This document shows positions 6,606 to 11,934 of a DNA stretch of 13,141 nt, one piece after another (position 1 is the stretch's first letter; each line of letters begins with the position of its first letter). The position numbers were made by a program, and so were the translations under genes. Origin of the DNA: CAZGWJ01 sp964529445 (GTDB lineage Bacteria > Oederibacteriota > Muellerivitia > Muellerivitales > Muellerivitaceae); assembly GCA_964529445.1 (NCBI GenBank), contig CAZGWJ010000076.1, positions 1 through 13,141 on the forward strand. Direction: 5' to 3'. The notes beneath the pieces were generated by a model. The model was given only the letters and a program-made list of their open reading frames with translations. It was not told where the DNA came from and searched no databases.

Positions 6606-7769
6606 TTACAGAAGCCGGGCGATCCGACCCAGGGCTTCCTTCATGCGCGGAATATCCACCGTGAGGGCGATCCGGAAATACCCCTCGCCGGCCTCGCCGA
6701 ACCCCACGCCGGGCGTGACCACCACGCCGGCCTCGTCGAGGAGCCGGGAGCAGAAATCCAGGGATGAGGCGCCCTTCGGAACCTTCACCCAGAAATAGAA
6801 GGAGGCCTCGGGGACCTCGAAGTCGAAGCCCATCCGTTTGAGCTCCGGGAAGAGGAAATCACGGCGCTCCTGGTAGACAAGGCGGATGTCATCGGTGACC
6901 GAGTCGGGCGCCGAGAGAGCCCGGATGCCGGCATGTTGGATGGCGTTGAAAAGGCCCGAATCCATGTTCTCCTTCACCGTCGCGAGGGCCGAAAGAACGT
7001 CACGGTTCCCCACCGCAAAACCGACTCGCCAGCCGGTCATGTTGAAGGTCTTGGAGAGGGAGTGGAACTCGACTCCGACGTCCCGGGCCCCGGGAACCTC
7101 CAGGAAACTGGGCGGGCGCTTGCCGTCGAAATAGACCTCGCTGTAGGCCGCGTCATGGGCCACGAGCAGGTCGTTCTCGCGGGCGAAATCCACGATCCGA
7201 CCGAAGGCGGTCTTCCCCATCACGGAGCTGGTAGGGTTGTTGGGCGAGTTGATCCAGAGAAGCTTCGCCCGCTGGAGGATCTCCGCCGGGATGGAATCCA
7301 AGTCCGGCCGGAACCCGTTCTCCTCGCGCAGGGGCAGGAAATAGGGTTCGGCCCCCACGAAGACCGTGCCCGCGTTATAGACCGGATAGCCGGGCGATGG
7401 CACCAGCGCCACGTCGCCGGGGTTCAAGACCCCGATGGGAAGGTGGCCGATACCTTCCTTGGAACCGATGAGCGCCACGACCTCGTTCGCGGGATCGAGA
7501 TCCACGCCGAAACGGCGTTTGTACCAGTCCGCCACAGCCTGGCGGAATTCCGGAAGACCCGCTCCCAGCGGGTACGGGTGGTTCGCCGGGTCCCGAGCGG
7601 CCTCGTGCAAAGCGTCGATGATGAAGGAAGGCGTCGGCAGGTCGGGGTCGCCGATACCCAGGCTGATGAGGTCCATGCCGCGCGCGATCGCGGCCTTCTT
7701 GCGCCGATCCAGTTCGGCGAAGAGGTAGGGGGGCAGCCGGTCGAGCCGATCTGCGCGTTTGAACGACAT
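6606..7769 (-). CDS. dapL: LL-diaminopimelate aminotransferase
   Basis: DapL converts tetrahydrodipicolinate directly to LL-2,6-diaminopimelate using glutamate, bypassing the DapD/DapC/DapE acylated steps. It is a PLP-dependent fold-type I enzyme of 387 residues, in the normal range. Landmarks are LISLGIGDPDLPTP (34-47), GSKEGIGHLP (102-111), PSPGYPVY (124-131), INSPNNPTS (173-181), HDAAYSEVYFDG (205-216), and HSLSKTFNMTGWRVGFAVGN with the PLP lysine K240. The phrases GSKEGI.HLP and FHSLSKT.NMTGWR.GFAVGN separate DapL from generic aspartate aminotransferases. Start ATG 7769 has an ideal AAGGAGG (7780-7774) 4 nt upstream, overlapping the stop of the FAH-family gene. With dapA, dapB and lysA nearby, the diaminopimelate route lacks only aspartokinase, Asd and the epimerase DapF, which lie elsewhere. 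Confidence 0.95.
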   Translation of the reverse strand: MSFKRADRLDRLPPYLFAELDRRKKAAIARGMDLISLGIGDPDLPTPSFIIDALHEAARDPANHPYPLGAGLPEFRQAVADWYKRRFGVDLDPANEVVALIGSKEGIGHLPIGVLNPGDVALVPSPGYPVYNAGTVFVGAEPYFLPLREENGFRPDLDSIPAEILQRAKLLWINSPNNPTSSVMGKTAFGRIVDFARENDLLVAHDAAYSEVYFDGKRPPSFLEVPGARDVGVEFHSLSKTFNMTGWRVGFAVGNRDVLSALATVKENMDSGLFNAIQHAGIRALSAPDSVTDDIRLVYQERRDFLFPELKRMGFDFEVPEASFYFWVKVPKGASSLDFCSRLLDEAGVVVTPGVGFGEAGEGYFRIALTVDIPRMKEALGRIARLL

Positions 7770-7778
7770 GTCGCCTCC

Positions 7779-8534
7779 TTATTCCACGCGATTCTTCAAC
7801 TCACCGATCCCGCCGATCGAAACGACAACCTCGTCCCCCGGCTTCAGGGGGCCGATGCCGGCCGGGGTGCCGGTCGTGACCACATCCAACGGTTCCAGGG
7901 GCATGATGCCCGAGATGAACGACAACAGCTCGGCGGCACTCCACATCATGTTCGAAAGCCTGGAGCTTTGTCTCACTTCCCCATTCACGAGGCAGCGGAT
8001 CTCCTGATCCTTCGCCTCGAAATCGGTCACGAGCCAGGGCCCCAGGGGGCAGAAGGTGTCGAACCCCTTGGCCCGGGTCCATTGTCCGTCCCTGGCCTGG
8101 AGGTCCCGCGCCGTCACGTCGTTGCAACAGGTGTATCCCCAGATGGCCGCTCGGGCATCTTCCGCGGAGGCGTCCTTGATCCTGCGCCTCAACACCACGG
8201 CCAATTCGGCCTCGTAGTCCACCCGGGAGGAAACCGGCGGCCTCACGATGGTCCCGCCCGGAGGCAGGAGTGCGGAAACCGGCTTCATGAAGAGGACCGG
8301 TTCCTCCGGCCTTTTCATCTTCATCTCGGCGGCGTGGTCGGTGTAGTTGAGCCCCGCGGCCAGGATCTTTCGCGGCAGGGCGGGCGCCAGGAGCTTCGCC
8401 GGGTCGAAGGGGAACCTCTCCGCCTCGACAGCCGAATCCGCCCAGGGTTCCGGGGAGGACAAGAGGTGATAGGCCTTCCCCTTCAACACGGCCCAGCGGG
8501 GCCGCCCTTCATGCATCAGTCTCGCGACGATCAT
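7779..8534 (-). CDS. Fumarylacetoacetate hydrolase (FAH) family protein
   Basis: This 251-residue protein belongs to the FAH superfamily, whose metal-dependent members hydrolyse, decarboxylate or isomerise 2-oxo acids (acylpyruvase, oxaloacetate decarboxylase/tautomerase, HpcE-type isomerase). A short N-terminal domain (about 1-50) precedes the catalytic fold. Visible features are ILAAGLNYTDHAAEM (57-71, H67), FMKPVSALLPPGG, DYEAELAVVL with metal ligands E108 and E110, CCNDVTARDLQ with D139, KGFDTFCPLGPW (K156), and TGTPAGIGPLKPGD near the C-terminus. The ATG at 8534 follows AGGTGGGG. Its stop lies 9 nt before dapL, so it is co-transcribed with dapL and sits between dapB and dapL. No family substrate is a standard lysine intermediate. 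A role in repairing or recycling 2-oxo-acid by-products is possible but unproven. Family call very sure, reaction unknown. Confidence 0.92.
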   Translation of the reverse strand: MIVARLMHEGRPRWAVLKGKAYHLLSSPEPWADSAVEAERFPFDPAKLLAPALPRKILAAGLNYTDHAAEMKMKRPEEPVLFMKPVSALLPPGGTIVRPPVSSRVDYEAELAVVLRRRIKDASAEDARAAIWGYTCCNDVTARDLQARDGQWTRAKGFDTFCPLGPWLVTDFEAKDQEIRCLVNGEVRQSSRLSNMMWSAAELLSFISGIMPLEPLDVVTTGTPAGIGPLKPGDEVVVSIGGIGELKNRVE

Positions 8535-8599
8535 TCCCCCACCTGTCTGGTCCCATCCACCGAGAAGACGCTCCGTCGCGATGTTTCCGCAGGGAATTC

Positions 8600-8628
8600 G
8601 TCATAGGATCGCGGAAAAACGAAGTCAA
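8600..8628 (-). promoter_or_regulatory. Sigma-70-like promoter ahead of the FAH-dapL-folK genes
   Basis: On the minus strand TTGACT (8628-8623) and TATGAC (8605-8600) are separated by exactly 17 bases. They match the consensus at five and four of six positions. Transcription would start near 8592, giving a leader of about 58 nt before the FAH-family gene. The promoter lies almost entirely inside one arm of the inverted repeat at 8606-8664. Confidence 0.55.
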
Positions 8629-8664
8629 AAGGATCCATCATTGAACTTCGCTTCTTCGCGTTCC
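8606..8664. repeat. Imperfect inverted repeat (dapB-FAH spacer)
   Basis: Arms of 21 bases at 8606-8626 and 8644-8664 match as reverse complements at about 16 positions, with a 17-base spacer. The left arm contains CGCGGAAAAACGAAGT and the right arm ACTTCGCTTCTTCGCG, so the building blocks resemble the GCGAAG units at 6072-6105. The promoter and a terminator-like hairpin overlap it. Confidence 0.5.
8615..8650 (-). terminator. Possible intrinsic terminator after dapB
   Basis: In the minus-strand transcript CGAAGT (8650-8645) pairs with ACTTCG (8625-8620). The stem can be extended by a few A-U pairs around one bulged U, and it is followed directly by five T (8619-8615). It lies about 27 nt after the dapB stop. 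The stem is short and not GC-rich, and it overlaps the promoter for the next gene, so termination would be partial at best. Confidence 0.35.
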
Positions 8665-8676
8665 ATTCGTGCCGTT

Positions 8677-9480
8677 CTAGGTTCTCAGGACATCCTGCAT
8701 CGTGTAGAGGCCCGGCTTGGCCGATCCCAGGAACAAGGCGGCCATCAGGGAGCCCCGGGCGAAGGCTTCCCGCGTATGGGCCTGGTGCTTGAGCTCCAGG
8801 CGTTCCCCGGGACCCGCGAAATAAACGGTATGGTCCCCGACGATGTCGCCGCCCCGAACGGCGTGGAAGCCGATGAGGCCCTGCTGGCGCTCGCCCGTGA
8901 GGCCCTCCCGGCCGTGCACCGAGATGGCTTTCAGGTCACGGCCCCAGGCCTTCGCCACCGACTCGCCCAGGCGCAAGGCCGAACCCGACGGGGCATCCTT
9001 CTTCATCTTGTGGTGGGCCTCGACGATCTCCACGTCATACGCCATCCCGAGCTTGCGTGCGGCCTCCTCGACCAGGACGAAGAGAAGGTTCATGCCCACG
9101 CTCATGTTGGGCGAAAAAACGACGGGGATATCCCGGGCCGCCTCCGCGATGGCCTCCTTCCCCTTCCCGTCGATGCCGGTCGTGCCGATGACCAGGGCCG
9201 TGCCGGTTTCCCGGGCGGCTTTCAGGTGCTCCCGGGTGGCCTGGGGCAGGGTGAAATCGATCAGGACCTTCGCATTCGAAAGGGCCTTACGGACATCGGA
9301 AAGGACCGGGATCGACCCCGGCGCGGAGGGAAGGACGTCCTTGAGGGGCTTGTCGGCTGCCGGATGGGACGCTTGCTCCAGGGCGGAGACGACCTCGAAA
9401 CGGTTGTCCTTCAGGGCCAGATCGAGGATCAGGCCGCCCATGCGTCCCGCGGCTCCCGCAACAGAAAGCTTGATCGCCAT
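8677..9480 (-). CDS. dapB: 4-hydroxy-tetrahydrodipicolinate reductase
   Basis: DapB reduces the dehydrated DapA product with NAD(P)H to tetrahydrodipicolinate. The 267-residue protein has the N-terminal nucleotide-binding loop VAGAAGRMG (7-15), then VIDFT-like VLIDFTLP, the loop GTTGID (99-104), and SPNMSVGMN (123-131). The catalytic segment EAHHKMKKDAPSGSA holds H156, H157 and K160, equivalent to the family's His-His and Lys that act on the dicarboxylate. The C-terminus AFARGSLMAALFL then GLYTMQDVL is also standard. ATG at 9480 is preceded by GAGGGGG about 6 nt upstream; a TTG at 9495 gives a five-residue extension that would use that ribosome site as coding sequence, so it is rejected. dapA lies upstream beyond a 109-base spacer holding a heptamer hairpin. 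Confidence 0.96.
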   Translation of the reverse strand: MAIKLSVAGAAGRMGGLILDLALKDNRFEVVSALEQASHPAADKPLKDVLPSAPGSIPVLSDVRKALSNAKVLIDFTLPQATREHLKAARETGTALVIGTTGIDGKGKEAIAEAARDIPVVFSPNMSVGMNLLFVLVEEAARKLGMAYDVEIVEAHHKMKKDAPSGSALRLGESVAKAWGRDLKAISVHGREGLTGERQQGLIGFHAVRGGDIVGDHTVYFAGPGERLELKHQAHTREAFARGSLMAALFLGSAKPGLYTMQDVLRT

Positions 9481-9502
9481 GACAGACCCCCTCAATAAAC
9501 TA

Positions 9503-9561
9503 GTGAGGAGTTAGGAGTGAGGAGTGAGGAGTCCACTTCTCACTTCTCTCCTCTCATTCCC
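9503..9561. repeat. Heptamer tandem repeat forming a long inverted repeat (dapA-dapB spacer)
   Basis: On the plus strand four heptamers GTGAGGA, GTTAGGA, GTGAGGA, GTGAGGA run from 9503 to 9530. They are answered by ACTTCTC, ACTTCTC, TCCTCTC (9535-9555), which are degenerate reverse complements. Folding at 9533-9534 pairs about 26 positions with roughly four plain mismatches and several G-T pairs. It occupies over half of the spacer, 22 bases upstream of the dapB start. Confidence 0.75.
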
Positions 9562-9565
9562 ATTT

Positions 9566-9591
9566 GAACGGCTTTCGCGCGAAGAGCGTTC
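9566..9591. other. GC hairpin at the dapA stop codon
   Basis: GAACGGCTTTCGC (9566-9578) and GCGAAGAGCGTTC (9579-9591) are reverse complements at 10 of 13 positions with no spacer. The hairpin includes two bases of the dapA stop codon. No T-run follows on the minus strand, so it is not a classical terminator. It may protect the 3' end of the dapA message or extend the adjacent heptamer element. Confidence 0.4.
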
Positions 9592-10465
9592 AGAGGATCC
9601 CGACCGCCTTCATTTCCTTCTTCAAGATCTCCTTGGCCTCCGGCGTGGCGGGCACCAGGGGAAGACGGTACTCCTCCGCCACGAGCCCCTTCATGGCCAT
9701 CACCGCCTTGATGCCGATCGGATTGGCGTCCGTGCTCATGATGGCCTTGGTCAGCGGGAAATACTTCCGGAAAGCGACCCGGGCCGGAGCCTCGCGCCCT
9801 TCCCGATAATCGCGCACCATCGTCGAGACCACGTCCGGGATGAGGTTGGAGACGACGGAGATGACACCGGCCCCACCGATCGAAAGGATGGGGAGGGTCA
9901 GGGTGTCATCGCCCGAGAGCAGGACGAATTCCTCGGGGCACATCTGGCGGATCCGGGTCATCTGCTCGAGGTTTCCGCTGGCTTCCTTCACGCCCACGAT
10001 ATTGGGGTGTTTCGAAAGTTCGGCGATGGTCTCGGGAGCCATGTTGATGCCCGTGCGGCCCTGGATGTTATAGAGGATCTGGGGAATCTTCACGGCGTCC
10101 GCAATGGCCTTGAAATGGGCGATGAGACCCCGCTGGCTCGGCTTGTTGTAGTAGGGGCAGACCAGCAAGGCCGCATCCGCCCCGGTTTCCTTGGCGAACC
10201 GGGTGTAATGCAGGGCCTCGGCCGTGGAATTGGAGCCGGTCCCCGCGATGACGCGCACGCGCTTCTTCGCGGTCTTCACGACGAAGGAAATCACCTCCCC
10301 GTGCTCCTTCTCGGTGAGCGTGGGGGATTCGCCGGTGGTCCCGCAGGGGACGAGCCCGTTGATACCATGGGCGATCTGGCCCTCCACAAGGGCCTCGAGG
10401 GCCTTGTAATCCACGCCCCCGTCCTTGAAAGGCGTGACCAGGGCTGTGATGGCTCCGCTGAACAT
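9590..10465 (-). CDS. dapA: 4-hydroxy-tetrahydrodipicolinate synthase
   Basis: DapA condenses pyruvate with L-aspartate-4-semialdehyde, the committed step to diaminopimelate and lysine. The 291-residue TIM-barrel protein has the GTTGESPTL motif with T43 and T44, PYYNKPSQRG with Y105 and Y106, the catalytic Y132 and substrate-binding R137 in YNIQGRTG, and the Schiff-base lysine K160 in VGVKEASGN. The residue before GRTG is Gln, where the usual text is YNVPGRT; the catalytic Tyr and Arg remain. The start ATG at 10465 is preceded by GGGAG about 7 nt upstream. An intrinsic terminator lies 38-63 nt upstream of the start, so expression depends on its own promoter or read-through. Whether lysine inhibits the enzyme cannot be decided from these motifs. 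Confidence 0.97.
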   Translation of the reverse strand: MFSGAITALVTPFKDGGVDYKALEALVEGQIAHGINGLVPCGTTGESPTLTEKEHGEVISFVVKTAKKRVRVIAGTGSNSTAEALHYTRFAKETGADAALLVCPYYNKPSQRGLIAHFKAIADAVKIPQILYNIQGRTGINMAPETIAELSKHPNIVGVKEASGNLEQMTRIRQMCPEEFVLLSGDDTLTLPILSIGGAGVISVVSNLIPDVVSTMVRDYREGREAPARVAFRKYFPLTKAIMSTDANPIGIKAVMAMKGLVAEEYRLPLVPATPEAKEILKKEMKAVGIL

Positions 10466-10496
10466 TTCTCTTCTCCCTTTCCCGGTACTTGCGAAT

Positions 10497-10528
10497 AAAA
10501 AAAGACCTCCCGCTTGATCAGGGAGGTC
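10497..10528 (-). terminator. Intrinsic terminator between lysA and dapA
   Basis: On the minus strand GACCTCCC (10528-10521) pairs perfectly with GGGAGGTC (10511-10504) around a 9-base loop containing TGATCA, and seven T follow (10503-10497). It lies about 68 nt after the lysA stop and 31 nt before the dapA ATG. It is the best terminator in the window. It may end the argH-lysA transcript, or act as an attenuator in a dapA leader. Confidence 0.85.
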
Positions 10529-10552
10529 CGGGGCGTCGCGCGTTATGAAGTC

Positions 10553-10581
10553 ATATTAGGGCAAATCCCCCGCGGCCGCAA
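10553..10581 (-). promoter_or_regulatory. Possible dapA promoter upstream of the terminator
   Basis: The minus strand reads TTGCGG (10581-10576), 17 bases, then TAATAT (10558-10553). Matches are three and four of six. If used, transcription would begin near 10546 and the terminator hairpin would sit in the dapA leader, which would make it an attenuator. The evidence is weak. Confidence 0.3.
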
Positions 10582-10595
10582 GCGACACGCGCGGC

Positions 10596-11846
10596 TCATA
10601 GGGGGGCGATGCGTTCCAGGGCGGCGAGCTCCGAAACCCTCTGGCGGCGCCGGGCGACGAACCGGCGGGTGCCCTTCACGACGATCTCCGGGACGAAGGG
10701 ACGGCCGTTGTACTGGCTGGCCATCGTGCTTCCGTAGGCGCCCGCGCTGAGGATGGCCAGCACGTCGCCCCTCTCCACAGGTGGCAAACGCAGGTTTTTG
10801 GCGAAAAAATCGCTCGATTCACAGATGGGACCTGCGATGTCCACGGGTTTCACGGGGCCCTTTCGCGGTCGAACAGGCACGATCCGGTGGACGGCCTCGT
10901 AGAGCGCCGGGCGGATGAGATCGTTCATGCCGGCATCCAGGATGACGAAGGTCCGCGAAGGACTCCGCTTGACATAAACCACGCGGGCCAGAAGGGCGCC
11001 GGAATTGCCCGAGATGTAGCGGCCCGGTTCGACGATGAGGAAGGCGTTCAGCCGGCGAACGGTCGGCAGGATCCGGGCGGCCCAGGAAGCGGCACGGGGG
11101 GGCCTTTCCCCCTGGTAATCGATCCCATACCCGCCACCCAGGTTGAGGGTGGTGATGGCCATCCCCTCCCTCCGAAGGAACTGGACCAGATGTTCCAGGA
11201 TGGAAACGGCCTTGCGAACGGGTTCCAGGGAGGTCATCTGGCTGCCCAAATGGGCATGCACGCCCGTGAAACGCACCCCGGAACAGCGCCGGATGGTCGA
11301 AAGGACTTCGTCCACATCGGCAATGGAGATACCGAACTTGGATTCCTTCTTCCCGGTGTTGATGTGGCGATGCGTCAGCGCATCCACATCGGGATTGAAG
11401 CGGACGGCCACGGGCGCGACGACACCCAGCTTCCGGGCCTGCGCATCGATCGCACTGAGTTCCGGCAGGGATTCCACGTTGAAATACCGGATCCCCTCCT
11501 CGAGGGCGTAACGGATCTCGGGGTCGGTCTTCCCGACCCCGGCATAGATGATCCGGGAGGCCGGGATCCCGGCTTTCCGGGCCTTGTAAATCTCCCCGCC
11601 GGACACCACGTCGGCGCCGGCTCCCCGTCGCGCCACGGAAGCCACCAGGGAGAGGTTGGCATTGGCTTTGAGGGAATAGGCCACCAGGTGAGGGATCCCG
11701 GCGTAAGCGCGGGCGATCTCGAGGTAACGGTCCTCGAAATGGGACTGGCTGTAGACGTAGGCGGGCGTGCCGACCGACTTTGCGATGTCGGAGAGACGCA
11801 CGTTGTCCACAAACCAATCGTTTTTCCTGCGGTGAAAACCGTTCAT
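10596..11846 (-). CDS. lysA: Diaminopimelate decarboxylase
   Basis: LysA decarboxylates meso-diaminopimelate to L-lysine, the last step of the pathway. The 416-residue protein is a fold-type III PLP enzyme of normal length. The PLP lysine is K60 in AYSLKANAN. HAHLGSQ (197-203) lies over the cofactor, GGGYGID (237-243) binds the phosphate, and EPGRYISGNSG starts at 273. The catalytic cysteine is C342 in CESSDFF, and Y371 is in SAGAYGSTMASQYNGRP. INTGKKESKFGI matches the family's 'TG..E.KFGI' segment. ATG at 11846 has GGAG 6 nt upstream. The gene follows argH by 88 bases, a spacer with an inverted repeat, and is followed by an intrinsic terminator. This puts the final lysine step upstream of the early dapA and dapB steps. 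Confidence 0.96.
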   Translation of the reverse strand: MNGFHRRKNDWFVDNVRLSDIAKSVGTPAYVYSQSHFEDRYLEIARAYAGIPHLVAYSLKANANLSLVASVARRGAGADVVSGGEIYKARKAGIPASRIIYAGVGKTDPEIRYALEEGIRYFNVESLPELSAIDAQARKLGVVAPVAVRFNPDVDALTHRHINTGKKESKFGISIADVDEVLSTIRRCSGVRFTGVHAHLGSQMTSLEPVRKAVSILEHLVQFLRREGMAITTLNLGGGYGIDYQGERPPRAASWAARILPTVRRLNAFLIVEPGRYISGNSGALLARVVYVKRSPSRTFVILDAGMNDLIRPALYEAVHRIVPVRPRKGPVKPVDIAGPICESSDFFAKNLRLPPVERGDVLAILSAGAYGSTMASQYNGRPFVPEIVVKGTRRFVARRRQRVSELAALERIAPL

Positions 11847-11864
11847 GAGCGACTCCGTCGCAAA

Positions 11865-11919
11865 TAGAAGATGGAAATTCGAAAAGCGAAAAACCGCACT
11901 TTCAATTTTCTAACTTCTA
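11865..11919. repeat. Imperfect inverted repeat (argH-lysA spacer)
   Basis: Arms at 11865-11888 (starting TAGAAGATGGAAATTCG) and 11895-11919 (ending TTTTCTAACTTCTA) pair at about 18 of 24 positions around a 6-base loop. The arms can be cut into degenerate seven-base units such as TAGAAGA, TGGAAAT, TCGAAAA. The segment is much more AT-rich than its surroundings and fills most of the 88-base spacer. Confidence 0.6.
11877..11905 (-). promoter_or_regulatory. Possible lysA promoter inside the spacer repeat
   Basis: The minus strand has TTGAAA (11905-11900), 17 bases, then TCGAAT (11882-11877), matching consensus at five and four of six positions. It would start transcription about 25 nt before the lysA ATG. 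The AT-rich repeat makes chance matches more likely. Confidence 0.3.
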
Positions 11920-11934
11920 CTTTCGATCTGCCGT

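Noticed and set aside
6933..8606. A long plus-strand open frame (557 codons), with other long plus-strand frames opposite nadA, panC and lysA
   Set aside because: They lie antisense to well-supported genes, show no recognisable family motif, and are expected in GC-rich DNA where the antisense frames rarely hold stops.
9481..9495. TTG start giving a five-residue longer DapB
   Set aside because: It would place the GAGGGGG ribosome site inside the coding sequence, while the ATG at 9480 is well spaced from it and begins at the Rossmann strand.
9503..9530. Short CRISPR-like array
   Set aside because: Units of seven bases are contiguous with no spacers, so it is a simple tandem repeat.
10466..10595. 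Lysine riboswitch or T-box ahead of dapA
   Set aside because: The 130-base spacer is too short for a lysine riboswitch plus terminator, and no T-box-like AGGGTGG segment or typical L-box core was seen.
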